Origin: Pseudomonadota bacterium
GTDB lineage: Bacteria; Pseudomonadota; Alphaproteobacteria; Rhizobiales; Xanthobacteraceae
Assembly: GCA_023435725.1 (NCBI GenBank)
Contig: JAEYRD010000017.1
Coordinates: forward strand, 12,032 to 76,031
Direction of reading: 5' to 3'
Length of the DNA stretch: 64,000 nucleotides
Below the pieces are notes generated by a model, which was not told where the DNA came from, searched no databases, and saw only the letters and a program-made list of their open reading frames with translations. Positions 36,264 through 45,067 of the stretch are shown piece by piece. A program made the position numbers and the translations under genes. Positions within the stretch are counted from its first letter, which is position 1. The number at the start of each line of letters is the position of its first letter.

Positions 36264-36363
36264 GCATGATCCGGAAAAGTGTGAAGCGGTCTTCCGAAAA
36301 GATCATGCTCAAACAATAACCTAAAGCGCGACGACGATTCATCCTAATCTCATCGCGCTTTAG
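36264..36363. repeat. Palindromic intergenic element (GCATGATC type)
   Basis: GCATGATC (36264-36271) faces GATCATGC (36301-36308), and CTAAAGCGCG (36321-36330) faces CGCGCTTTAG (36354-36363). Parts recur at 59603-59678 (GATCATGCTCAAACAAT shared) and 4230-4247. The right end overlaps the stop codon of the following minus-strand gene. Confidence 0.8.
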
Positions 36364-37400
36364 AGACTCGATCCCAACCGCAAGCCGCGCGACCGCAATA
36401 TGCCGAACGGATCCTCACGTGCGGCCAGCCTGCGATATGTCGTGAGGTCGTCGAGCGTCGGACCTTCCCCGCGCCTGACATTCCCTCCTGTGGTCGTTCC
36501 GACCGGAATCGACGTGCCGAGGCCGGCATAGAGATAATTGTCGCCGAATGCCTTCTTTAGCGCGGCAAAAGTCGGCTCACCGGTGCAATGTCCCGGTGCG
36601 ATGCTGTCGACCTTGAACCTGTCCCTCAGCGCGGTAACGACCTTCGCGATCGCCTCGTCAGGTGCGACGACGAGATGAAATCCGCCCGCTATGAGATGGA
36701 TCTTGGGATTGATAACCGTCGCCGCCTCGACGATGCGCTCGATTCCGGGATGCGAACAGCCGACCAGAAGGACTACTCCGTCTGCGGTGTTGACGGCCAA
36801 GGACAGCTCCTTGAGCTCTTTGGTCCCGGGAGCATCGGAGATGAGTGAGATAAGCGTGATCCCGGGAGCAATCTCGCTCGTCTGATCGATCAGCTCGAAA
36901 TTTGCGTTGGCCCATGCTGAGCCGAACCTCATCACCTCGGGGGGCCTGCCTGCGTAGTACCGCATCTCCGGCGGCAAGGCCTCGTCTTTCCGATAGAAGC
37001 TGGAAGGCAGCGACGAGCCGTAGATGCCAAAGCCTTCCTTTGGAGCATAGATCTTGACGGTCGGATTGACGCTCAGGACGTAGGACAGGCCCGCCATGTG
37101 ATCGGAGTGGCGGTGCGAAAGAACGACAAAGTCGAGGTTGGAAAGATTGACTCCCTTGGCCTTTACGTTTGCCGCGAAGATTTTGGCGTCGTCACCCGCA
37201 TCGAACAGGATGCGCTTTCCCGCGATTTCGACCAGGGCTGAAAAGCCCCAGTCTTTCGTCATAGTGTCATCCGTCCCGAAGGCGTCGTAAAGAATGGTGA
37301 TCTGGTTCTTCGCTTCGGTCGTTGCGCTTTCAGCAGATGTGACGTTCGTGAAAATGCACGAGGCGACCAGTGCTGCAAGAAGACTGTCCCTGATGTTCAT
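36360..37400 (-). CDS. Exported metallo-beta-lactamase-fold hydrolase
   Basis: The 346-residue protein has a signal peptide (about 1-23, ending TSAES) and the MBL metal motif in VVLSHRHSDHMAGLSYVL. Further ligands are in LLVGCSHPGIERIVE and the ending PGHCTGEPTFAAL. It resembles the dihydropterin-synthase-like MBL group, whose members are often cytosolic, so the export signal is notable. AGGAGA lies 7 nt before the ATG at 37400. Substrate unknown. Confidence 0.82.
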   Translation of the reverse strand: MNIRDSLLAALVASCIFTNVTSAESATTEAKNQITILYDAFGTDDTMTKDWGFSALVEIAGKRILFDAGDDAKIFAANVKAKGVNLSNLDFVVLSHRHSDHMAGLSYVLSVNPTVKIYAPKEGFGIYGSSLPSSFYRKDEALPPEMRYYAGRPPEVMRFGSAWANANFELIDQTSEIAPGITLISLISDAPGTKELKELSLAVNTADGVVLLVGCSHPGIERIVEAATVINPKIHLIAGGFHLVVAPDEAIAKVVTALRDRFKVDSIAPGHCTGEPTFAALKKAFGDNYLYAGLGTSIPVGTTTGGNVRRGEGPTLDDLTTYRRLAAREDPFGILRSRGLRLGSSL

Positions 37401-37840
37401 GGAAGCGTCTCCTGTTGTCGTGCAAAACATACAACGGGAACAAGGGCGGCTTCCAGCTTAGCATGGTCTGGAAGAGATTCGTTGGCCGGTCGGCAAGCCG
37501 GATATTTCTCGGACTCCAGGGCAGTAAGCGTTCAAGGAACGGTAGCATATAGCCGATGGAGATTGATGAGAGTGCTTTGGGACGAGGGCATTAACGGCAG
37601 CCAGCCGTAGCCGGGTGGATGCAAGCTGGATACGGGCTTCATACGCCGGCCTTTCGCCAGTGGACGAAGCGATTGCAGCAAGTGGTGTAGGGACCAAACG
37701 CCTCGGGGAGATCGCGCAGGCTGCCGCAGCACTAAGAAGATGCCATTGAGGACACGACGGTGGTTGATCCGAGGAACGCCGCGCGGATTGATCTCTGTCA
37801 AAAACTGCAAGCGGATTCTATGCGATGTTGACGCTCTGCC
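37401..37840. other. Intergenic stretch of 440 bases
   Basis: No supported gene was found. Open frames here lack ribosome sites and recognisable similarity. One plus-strand frame (about 37573-37749) reads through without stops to a TGA and could be a gene remnant, but this is weak. Confidence 0.4.
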
Positions 37841-38296
37841 ATGGGTGCCGCCATGACGACTGTCCGTCATATCCTGGAAGATAAGGGCCGTCAGGTATGG
37901 GCTGTCCGTCCCGGCGACAAAGTCTACGACGCAATTAAGATGATGGCCGACAAGGATGTTGGCTCGCTGGTTGTGCTCGACGGCAGCAAGATCGTCGGCA
38001 TTGTCACGGAACGTCACTACGCCCGCAACGTGTTCTTGCAGGGACGCGCATCGCCACAGACGCGAGTCGACGAGATCATGGAGCCCAACGTCGTATGCGT
38101 TGGACCACACCAATCGATTGAGGAATGCATGGCGCTCATGACCGCGAAGCGCCTGCGCCATCTGCCGGTGACCGAAAACGACACGCTGCTTGGCATTGTT
38201 TCGATTGGTGATCTGGTCAAGAGTATCATCAACGACCGGGAATTCACGATCGAGCAGTTGGCTCACTACATTAGCGGGAGTCCCCGAGCTGATTGA
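37841..38296 (+). CDS. CBS domain pair protein
   Basis: The 151-residue protein consists of two CBS motifs (about 15-70 and 80-140): VYDAIKMMADKDVGSLVVLD then IVGIVTERHYARNVF, and SIEECMALMTAKRLRHLPVT then LGIVSIGDLVKSII. Such pairs bind adenosyl ligands such as AMP or ATP. The start may be the ATG at 37853 (MTTVRHILEDKG). Its target protein is unknown. Confidence 0.88.
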   Translation: MGAAMTTVRHILEDKGRQVWAVRPGDKVYDAIKMMADKDVGSLVVLDGSKIVGIVTERHYARNVFLQGRASPQTRVDEIMEPNVVCVGPHQSIEECMALMTAKRLRHLPVTENDTLLGIVSIGDLVKSIINDREFTIEQLAHYISGSPRAD

Positions 38297-38461
38297 CGTG
38301 GATCGCCGCACCTTGTTGTACTGCACCAGTCCGGAGATGGGCCTTTAGTGACATATTGCGCTGCCGCGTGAGCTTGGTCGCGCTCACGGGGCAAAGCGGA
38401 CGCCTCCTTCGCCGCGTACCCCAATGGGTTTACGCGAGACGGTTAGACGAGCCGGTAAGCC

Positions 38462-39115
38462 CTAGATCTTCGTCAGCCCACACGTCGCGGCCAGGCGCAC
38501 GAGCTGTGCGTCCGTGCGTGCGCCGGTCTTGGTCTTGATCAGATAGTGGTAGTTCTGGACCGTCTTCACACTGAGATTGAGATGCGTGGCGATCTGCTCG
38601 GTGGTGGCGCCGCCGGCGAACTGGCGCAAAATCTCGATCTCGCGTTCGCCCAGTTGATCCAGCACTGAGCCGGTCGGCGACAGGCTCTCCTCGGCCAGAA
38701 TATGCGCGATATCGTCGCTCATGGCGCGTTCGCCGCGGGCAACGCCGCGGATCGCGGTCACGACCGCGGACGGCTCGCTGCTCTTGGTGACGAAGCCGCT
38801 GGCGCCGGCGCCGAAGGCTGCCTTCACCAGCACGGCCTCGTTGTGCATGGTGAAGACGAGAATGCGCGCGCGCGGATCGCGCGCACGGATATTGCGGATC
38901 GCCTCCAGCCCGCTCGCGCCGGGCATCGAGATATCCAGCACGACGACGTCGGGATCGTGCGCCTTGAAGGCGCCGTAGGCATCCGCGGCGTTGTCGGCTT
39001 CCGCCACGACATGGAGATCGCCCTGGCTCTCCAGCACACGCCGGTAGCCCTGCCGGACGATCGGATGATCGTCCACCAGCAGTACGGAAATGCCTGTTGC
39101 CGCGACATCGCTCAT
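38462..39115 (-). CDS. NarL/LuxR-type response regulator
   Basis: The 217-residue regulator has a receiver domain with phosphoacceptor Asp61 in DVVVLDISMPGASGLEAI and Lys in GFVTKSSEPSAV, and a C-terminal LuxR helix-turn-helix (GEREIEILRQFAGGATTEQI, NLSVKTVQNYHYLIKTKTGA). It starts 7 bp after the histidine kinase gene ends, forming a two-component operon. The operon is divergent from the ExbB-like gene set, which it may control. Confidence 0.92.
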   Translation of the reverse strand: MSDVAATGISVLLVDDHPIVRQGYRRVLESQGDLHVVAEADNAADAYGAFKAHDPDVVVLDISMPGASGLEAIRNIRARDPRARILVFTMHNEAVLVKAAFGAGASGFVTKSSEPSAVVTAIRGVARGERAMSDDIAHILAEESLSPTGSVLDQLGEREIEILRQFAGGATTEQIATHLNLSVKTVQNYHYLIKTKTGARTDAQLVRLAATCGLTKI

Positions 39116-39122
39116 GTCGGCC

Positions 39123-40493
39123 TCATGCGGCGAGCGGGATGGTCGCGGCGACACTGAGGCCGCGACTGGCAGGCAGGATCGACAGTGATCCGCCGGCAGC
39201 GGCCACGCGCTCGCGGATGCCGGTAAGGCCGAAGCCGTTGGACTGCGCCACACGTGCGGCGTCGCCGCCGCCGTCATCCTCGACCCGGATCAGCAGCGCG
39301 TCGTTCTCGCCGGCGCGGCGCTCGATGCGCAACGAGATTTCACGTGCCGCGCCATGACGCAAAGCGTTGGTCAGGCATTCCTGCGCCACGCGATAGGCCG
39401 TAGTGGCGGCCGGGCCGCTGATATCCGCAAGATTGCCCCGGAGGTCGAGCTGGATCGTCGGCCGCGCCGCGCTCTGCGATCGCCAGCTGTCGACGAGGTT
39501 GACGAGGCTCGCCTCGAGCCCGAGCTCCTCGGGCAGGGGGTTCCGCAGCCGCTTTAGCGCATCCCGGAGCGAGGCCATCAGATGGTGCGTGGCCTGCGAG
39601 ATCATGCGTGCATCCTGCGCGATGCCGCTGTCGCGGTTCTCCTTCGCATTCGCGGTCTCGATCGTGTTGGCGAAGGCGAGGATGGCGGAGAGATTTTGTC
39701 CAAACTCGTCGTGCAGTTCGCGGGCGAGCGCGCGGCGCTCGTCGTCGCGGATCTCGATCAGCCGCCGCGTCAGCGCCGCACTCTGTTCGGTGGCTTCTTC
39801 CAGCCGGCCGCCGAGCTCGCCGACGGCACTGCCGATCATGGCGAGCTCCATGGAGCGGAAGCGCGGCAGCTTTGTGCGATACTGGCCGCGCGCCATGCGC
39901 TGGAGCGCGGTGACGATCGCGCGCGCCGGCGCCAGCGCATGCGCGATCGCGAGCGAGGCGAGCAGCGCGATCGCCACCGCCATCAGCAGCGCGACGTCGA
40001 TCACGTTGAGGATATACTCCCAGGCCAGCGAGATGGCGGCCGCCGCATCCGGCGTCGCCACGACCGTCCCGGCGGCCGTGGCGCGCGGACTGACCGGCCG
40101 TATCACTTCGGCGTGGTTGCCGAGGAAAGTCGGCACGATGGTGGTGAACCAGCGCGGCGGCGCCCTGCCTAGCCCCACGCTCTGGCCGCAGAGCGGCTTC
40201 TCGAACGCTGTTGCGGGCTGGAACTCGACGCAGACGCCGGGCGAGATCAGTTTCATCGTCTCCAGCGTGCGCCAGTCCGGAACCGGCAGGAGATGCTCGC
40301 GTGTTCTGCTGCTGCGCAACAAGAACTCGTGCCAGTACAGCGCCTGAAGCGCCTGCGCGACCCGCTGTGCCGAGGCCGCAGTCGCCCGGTCGACGCTGCG
40401 ATAGGCGTCGAAAGTGGCCCACACGGTCGCGGCTCCAAGGCAGAGCACGACGATGAGAAGCAGGCGGGCGACAAGCTGAAGCACGAGGCGCAT
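39123..40493 (-). CDS. Sensor histidine kinase, NarX/UhpB type
   Basis: The 456-residue kinase has two transmembrane helices (about 5-27 and 164-188) around a periplasmic sensor of about 135 residues, a HAMP-like linker, a HisKA_3 dimerisation domain with His261 in ARELHDEFGQNLSAI, and an ATPase domain (ECLTNALRHG, VEDDGGG, GFGLTGIRERV). The ATG at 40493 starts directly before the first helix. The sensed signal is unknown. Confidence 0.92.
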   Translation of the reverse strand: MRLVLQLVARLLLIVVLCLGAATVWATFDAYRSVDRATAASAQRVAQALQALYWHEFLLRSSRTREHLLPVPDWRTLETMKLISPGVCVEFQPATAFEKPLCGQSVGLGRAPPRWFTTIVPTFLGNHAEVIRPVSPRATAAGTVVATPDAAAAISLAWEYILNVIDVALLMAVAIALLASLAIAHALAPARAIVTALQRMARGQYRTKLPRFRSMELAMIGSAVGELGGRLEEATEQSAALTRRLIEIRDDERRALARELHDEFGQNLSAILAFANTIETANAKENRDSGIAQDARMISQATHHLMASLRDALKRLRNPLPEELGLEASLVNLVDSWRSQSAARPTIQLDLRGNLADISGPAATTAYRVAQECLTNALRHGAAREISLRIERRAGENDALLIRVEDDGGGDAARVAQSNGFGLTGIRERVAAAGGSLSILPASRGLSVAATIPLAA

Positions 40494-40692
40494 GCGATCA
40501 TCCCCGACGTTTGGTATGGTCAGCCTAACAATGCCGCCGCGCCTTGCCAATTGCGGGGAACGGCAGGATTGCAGCTCGGGCAAATTTCCCAAGCCGGATT
40601 GGGCATGGCTCTTTGGACCGGGCGCGGCGGCTTTGATCTAATCGGTGGGGAATCGTTGCGGGCCAGTCCTTGCAAGTCGGGAGCAGTGCAGC

Positions 40693-41463
40693 ATGACTTC
40701 GATGACGATTGGACCGATCGCGGGAACCGCGACCGATCCATCCGAGCGCAGCGCGCTCCTGTTCTGGATGATCTTCACCGGGCTTTCGATCTTCGCCGTC
40801 GTGCTGCTGTGGCGCTTCGGCCTGATCCATCTGATGCTGAACTCGGACCGGACCTACATCTCCAGCGTGATCGCGGTGCTCTATGTCGTCACCTGCGGTC
40901 ACTGCTTCCTGCGCACGCGGGCGATCGCGCGCGAGGGGGCGGCAGCGCGGCGGTGCCGCGCGGTGCTCGCGGCGCCCAACGGCGGCAAGGTGCTCGATGC
41001 CAGCGCCGCAGCACTCCCACGCGGGCTGGTGCGCGACCACATCGAGAGCCTCGTCACCAAGGCCGCTGCGCAGGATTACCGTCCGGTCGACCAGACGCTG
41101 CTGCTGCGGACGCTGGCCGACCGGTTGCGCGGCTCGAACGGCTTCGGCGCCTTCGTTTCGGACACGCTGATGAAACTCGGCCTGCTCGGCACAATCGTCG
41201 GCTTCATCATCATGCTGGCGCCGATCGCGGGGCTGGACGCCGCCGACAAGGTCGCGATGCGCTCCTCGATGGGGCTGATGAGCGACGGCATGGCGGTTGC
41301 GATGTACACGACGCTGGCGGGCCTCGTTGGCTCGATCCTGGTCCGCATCCAGTACTACATGCTGGATGCCGCAACCCAGCGGGTGTTCTCGGATGCGGTG
41401 GTTCTCACCGAGACCTATGTGACGCCGGTCCTGGAGCGCAAGGGCGCTGGAACGGCGTCATGA
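40693..41463 (+). CDS. ExbB/TolQ/MotA-type proton channel protein
   Basis: The 256-residue protein has four hydrophobic segments (about 21-49, 54-76, 157-180 and 196-225). The channel signature is KLGLLGTIVGFIIMLAPIAG (161-180) followed by SDGMAVAMYTTLAGLVGSIL (197-216), with the threonine pair that lines ExbB/TolQ pores. A cytoplasmic helical region lies between TM2 and TM3. GGGAG lies 9 nt before the ATG. The stop overlaps the next start by 4 bp, so it is made with its partner. Confidence 0.8.
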   Translation: MTSMTIGPIAGTATDPSERSALLFWMIFTGLSIFAVVLLWRFGLIHLMLNSDRTYISSVIAVLYVVTCGHCFLRTRAIAREGAAARRCRAVLAAPNGGKVLDASAAALPRGLVRDHIESLVTKAAAQDYRPVDQTLLLRTLADRLRGSNGFGAFVSDTLMKLGLLGTIVGFIIMLAPIAGLDAADKVAMRSSMGLMSDGMAVAMYTTLAGLVGSILVRIQYYMLDAATQRVFSDAVVLTETYVTPVLERKGAGTAS

Positions 41464-42146
41464 TGGATGATTTCGGTCTCTATCCGCGCGAGGAGCCATT
41501 CGATCCGCTCGGCGTGATGCTGTTCAAGGCGCTCCAGGTGATCGCCTTCCTGTTCTTTCTCGCGTTGCTCGCTGTCTCTCCGGATGCCAAGGAGGGCAAG
41601 ATCGACTCCAAGGCCGAGTTCATGATCACGCTGGACTGGCCGGACAATCACCCCGATGATCTCGACCTGTTCGTGCAGGATCCCGCCGGCAATATCGCCT
41701 GGTACCGCCACCGCGAGGCCGGCTTCCTCACCCTCGATCGCGACGACCGAGGCGGGGCCAACGATTTCATCATCGTTAACGGCAAGAAGATCGCATCGCC
41801 CATCCGCGAGGAGATCGTCACGGTGCGCGGCATCGTCGCCGGGGAATACACCGTCAACGTCTCGCATTTCGTGGCGACGACCGGCGAGCCTGTTACGGCC
41901 AATGTGAAAGTGCAGAAGCTCAATCCGACCGCGCAGGTGATCTTCGACAACAAGTTCACGCTCGACCACACCGGCGACGAGAAGACCGCGGTCCGGTTCC
42001 GGCTCGATGCCGAAGGCAAGGTCGTCAATGTCGACCAGCGGCCGAAATCGCTGCTCGAGACGTTTCGCAGCAGCTGGCGCAACGGGGCCGATCTCGACCC
42101 GAGAACCGGTGTGAGCAAGAACGCTGCGAGGGTGCGCCGTGACTAG
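41460..42146 (+). CDS. One-TM ExbD/MotB-like partner with periplasmic beta-rich domain
   Basis: The 228-residue protein has a short cytoplasmic N-terminus, one helix (about 18-38) preceded by Asp15 in PFDPLGVMLFKALQVIAFLF, and a periplasmic domain. The domain has TLDWPDNHPDDLDLFVQDPA then GNIAWYRHREAG, resembling DUF2135/YfaP-type beta-sandwich segments. ExbD and MotB have the same topology, but the outer domain is different. It overlaps the channel gene by 4 bp and the next gene by 8 bp. Confidence 0.65.
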   Translation: MMDDFGLYPREEPFDPLGVMLFKALQVIAFLFFLALLAVSPDAKEGKIDSKAEFMITLDWPDNHPDDLDLFVQDPAGNIAWYRHREAGFLTLDRDDRGGANDFIIVNGKKIASPIREEIVTVRGIVAGEYTVNVSHFVATTGEPVTANVKVQKLNPTAQVIFDNKFTLDHTGDEKTAVRFRLDAEGKVVNVDQRPKSLLETFRSSWRNGADLDPRTGVSKNAARVRRD

Positions 42147-42744
42147 TTTGCAGACCGTCATCCTCACGCTGTCGGTCGCCTACGCCGTCATCGGCGCGCT
42201 GCTGCTGGTCGTGCTGGTCTATGCGCGGCTGCACTGGTCGCTGAAGGCGGTCGCGGTGGTCGTGACCAGCGCCTTTTATGTCGTCAGCTTCACCGAAATG
42301 CGCGGGCTGCTCGGCTGGGCGAGCGTCGACCGGCTACCGGTCTCCTTCAAGCTGCTCCAGGCGCGCATCGTCGAGCCGCATTCGCTGGAGGGCGATCCCG
42401 GCTCGATCTATCTCTGGGTCGAGCAGCTCGACGAGGACAATCGCCCAAGCGGCATCCCGCGGGCCTTCCGCGTGCCCTACAATGACGGGCTGGCCGACAA
42501 GACCCATGCCGCGCAGAACGAGATCGCGGCCGGGCATCCGCAGGGCGGGCGCGCCGCGGATTTCGGCGGGGGCGAAGGCACGCTCATCGACATGGTCCGA
42601 GAGTACGTGACGCCCAAGACCATCGTTGAGACCAGCGGCGGGGATTCCTCGACCGGCGAATTCATCGCCCCGCCGGCCGGCGCGCAGGGCGCCGTGTTCA
42701 CGCCGCTGCCGCCACCCCGGATGCCGCCGAAGGACGAGCAATAG
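42139..42744 (+). CDS. Two-TM protein with Pro-rich tail, unknown
   Basis: A GTG start, overlapping the previous gene by 8 bp, gives 201 residues: two helices (about 5-27 and 33-51), a soluble part containing DPGSIYLWVEQLDEDNRPSG and a C-terminal tail ending PLPPPRMPPKDEQ. No family is recognised. The overlap strongly suggests it belongs to the same complex as the two channel-like proteins. Confidence 0.7.
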   Translation: MTSLQTVILTLSVAYAVIGALLLVVLVYARLHWSLKAVAVVVTSAFYVVSFTEMRGLLGWASVDRLPVSFKLLQARIVEPHSLEGDPGSIYLWVEQLDEDNRPSGIPRAFRVPYNDGLADKTHAAQNEIAAGHPQGGRAADFGGGEGTLIDMVREYVTPKTIVETSGGDSSTGEFIAPPAGAQGAVFTPLPPPRMPPKDEQ

Positions 42745-42860
42745 GCCCTTCACCGTCGCGGCAGGTGCACGCTGGAAAACGGCGCCGCGCTGGCGCATCT
42801 TCTTGACGTCCCTCAATTTGGCCTTATCGGCTTCTGATAAGCGTTTGGGGTGGAGGATGC

Positions 42861-43601
42861 GTGCTCCTAGCTGTCTTCTCGGATATCCATGGTAACCGGC
42901 AGGCGTTCGAGGCATGCCTGAGGGTGGCGCGCGCGCGTGGCGCGGAGCAGTTCGTCCTGCTTGGTGATTTCGTCGGCTACGGCGCCGATCCGGAATGGGT
43001 GGTGGACACCGCGATGGCTCTGGTCCGGGAGGGCGCCATCGCCGTCCGCGGCAACCATGACGAGGCCGTCAACACCACGACCGAGACCATGAATGCCGAG
43101 GCGCAGATCGCGATCGAATGGACGCGCGGGCGTCTCGACGTGGCGCAGCGGCGCTTCCTGGCCGAGCTGCCGATGGTGGTGCAGGAGAGGGAACGTCTTT
43201 ACGTCCACTCAGAAGCTTCAAGTCCGTCGCACTGGCACTATGTCCGCTCGACGACGGATGCCGCGCGCAGCCTGATCTCGACGCCCGCCCACGTCACATT
43301 CTGCGGCCACATCCATCGCCCCGCGCTCTATTCGATGTCGGTGACGGCGAAGATGACGAGCTTCGTGCCCAGGACCGACGTTTCGGTGCAGCTCCTGCGC
43401 GGACGACAATGGCTGGCCGTGCTCGGCTCGGTCGGCCAGCCCCGCGATGGCGATCCGTCCGCGGCCTTCGTGCTGTTCGACACGGTCTCGTGCGAGATCA
43501 CCTATTGCCGCGCGCCCTATGACATCGAGACGGCCGCGGGCCGCATCCGCGACAATGGCCTGCCGCCCTGGCTCGCCGACCGGCTCTCGCAGGGGCGCTG
43601 A
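42861..43601 (+). CDS. Calcineurin-type metallophosphoesterase
   Basis: The 246-residue enzyme has all metal-binding blocks: FSDIHGN (Asp8, His10), LLGDFVGYGADP (Asp36), AVRGNHDEAV (Asn65, His66) and CGHIHRPAL. Relatives include protein phosphatases and diadenosine-tetraphosphatases. A GTG at 42861 has GGAGG 5 nt upstream. It is 5 bp before a Ser/Thr kinase gene and so may reverse that kinase's phosphorylations. Confidence 0.88.
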   Translation: MLLAVFSDIHGNRQAFEACLRVARARGAEQFVLLGDFVGYGADPEWVVDTAMALVREGAIAVRGNHDEAVNTTTETMNAEAQIAIEWTRGRLDVAQRRFLAELPMVVQERERLYVHSEASSPSHWHYVRSTTDAARSLISTPAHVTFCGHIHRPALYSMSVTAKMTSFVPRTDVSVQLLRGRQWLAVLGSVGQPRDGDPSAAFVLFDTVSCEITYCRAPYDIETAAGRIRDNGLPPWLADRLSQGR

Positions 43602-43606
43602 CGACG

Positions 43607-45040
43607 ATGCCGAAACCCCTGGTCAAGCCCGGCGCGGAAATCGACGGCTACACCATCGGCGAATGCGTCCATTCCGGCGGCATGGCGACGCTATGGACCG
43701 TCACCCATCCCGACATCGACGTGCCGCTGCTGATGAAGATCCCGCGGGTGTCGGAGGGCGAGGACCCGGCCGCGATCGTCTCCTTCGAGATGGAGATGAT
43801 GATCCTGCCGCGGCTCGCCGGTCCGCACGTGCCGTCGTGTTTCGGCACCGGGGATTTCGCGCACCAGGCCTATGTCGTGATCGAGCGCATCGTCGGCACG
43901 ACGCTCTACAAGCGGCTGCCGGATCTGCCGCTGCCTTACGAGGAGGCGCGCCTGCTGGTCGCGAAGATCGCGACTGCGCTCGCCGATCTGCACCGGCAAA
44001 ACGTGATCCATCACGACATCAAGCCGAGCAGCATCATGTTCCGCGACAGCGGCGAGGCGGTGCTGATCGACTATGGCCTGTCGCATCACAACCACCTGCC
44101 GGATTTGTTGCAGGAGGAGTTCCGCCTGCCTTACGGCACCGCGCCCTACATGGCGCCGGAGCGGCTGCTGGGCGTGCGTGACGATCCGCGCAGCGATCTG
44201 TTTTCGCTCGGCGTGCTGCTCTATTTCTTCACCACGGGCGAGCGCCCGTTCGGGGAGGGCGAGACGCTGCGCGCGATGCGGCGCCGGCTCTGGCGCGATC
44301 CGTATCCGCCGCGCAAGCTGCGCAGCGACTATCCGCCCTGGCTGCAGGAGGTGGTGCTGCGCTGCCTCGAGATCGAGCCGGTGTGGCGCTATCCGACTGC
44401 GTCGCAGCTCGCTTTCGATCTCGCCCATCCGGGCCAGGTCAAACTCACCGCGCGCTCGGAGCGGCTGAAGCGCGATCCGTGGAGCGTCGCCTGGCGGCGC
44501 CGCTTCAACCAGGGCGTCATGGCGCCGCGCGCCAAGTCGGACGTCGCGGAGCAGATCGCATCGAGCCCGATCCTCGCCGTCGCACTCGACACGGTGGAAG
44601 GCGCACCGGAGCTGAACGAGGCACTGCGCATGACGACGGAGCGCATTCTCGCCACGCTGCCGTCAGCGCGACTCGCCTGCGTCAACGTGCTGAAGCTCAA
44701 TCGCATCGCCATCGACAAGACGCTGGACGAGCAGGGCTCCAACAAGCATGTCGACCGCCTAGTGGCGCTCAGGCATTGGGCGACGCCGCTCAAGCTTGAC
44801 GAGAGCCGGTTGTCGGTTCACGTGCTGGAGGCGGTCGATCCCGCCGCTGCGCTGCTGGAATTCGCCGAGGTCAACCAGGTTGACCATGTCATCATCGGTG
44901 CGCGGCAGAGTTCGTTCAGGCGCTCGCTGCTCGGCAGCGTCTCGGCCAAGGTGGCGTCGGAAGCGACCTGCACCGTCACCGTGGTGCGGCCGCCTCGGCT
45001 GGCTGCGGACGCGGCTGATACCGGCGAGGCGGCCGGATAG
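43607..45040 (+). CDS. Ser/Thr protein kinase fused to a universal stress (Usp) domain
   Basis: The 477-residue protein has a kinase domain (about 14-275): Gly loop GECVHSGGMATLW, Lys44 in LLMKIPR, catalytic loop VIHHDIKPSSIMF (Asp137, Lys139, Ser142 at the usual Asn place), DYG at 155-157 and APYMAPERLL. A linker leads to a Usp domain (about 318-465) ending GARQSSFRRSLLGSVSAKVA, a partly altered ATP motif. There is no transmembrane helix. It follows the phosphatase gene by 5 bp. Confidence 0.88.
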   Translation: MPKPLVKPGAEIDGYTIGECVHSGGMATLWTVTHPDIDVPLLMKIPRVSEGEDPAAIVSFEMEMMILPRLAGPHVPSCFGTGDFAHQAYVVIERIVGTTLYKRLPDLPLPYEEARLLVAKIATALADLHRQNVIHHDIKPSSIMFRDSGEAVLIDYGLSHHNHLPDLLQEEFRLPYGTAPYMAPERLLGVRDDPRSDLFSLGVLLYFFTTGERPFGEGETLRAMRRRLWRDPYPPRKLRSDYPPWLQEVVLRCLEIEPVWRYPTASQLAFDLAHPGQVKLTARSERLKRDPWSVAWRRRFNQGVMAPRAKSDVAEQIASSPILAVALDTVEGAPELNEALRMTTERILATLPSARLACVNVLKLNRIAIDKTLDEQGSNKHVDRLVALRHWATPLKLDESRLSVHVLEAVDPAAALLEFAEVNQVDHVIIGARQSSFRRSLLGSVSAKVASEATCTVTVVRPPRLAADAADTGEAAG

Positions 45041-45067
45041 ACCGCACCCCGGGTTTCAGAGAATGGC

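Noticed and set aside
40293..42146. Open frame of 617 codons spanning the two-component promoter region and the channel gene
   Set aside because: Only its last 228 codons are the real one-TM protein. The rest is Arg/Ala-rich out-of-frame reading across the histidine kinase start and the channel gene.
40693..42146. The channel pair as a Zorya (ZorAB) defence module
   Set aside because: ZorB carries a peptidoglycan-binding OmpA-like domain and ZorA a long tail; neither is present, and no ZorC, ZorD or ZorE-like gene is nearby.
42823..42841. CTTATC/GATAAG hairpin before the phosphatase gene as a terminator
   Set aside because: The stem is six bases with no T-run. The following gene is more simply part of the same unit.
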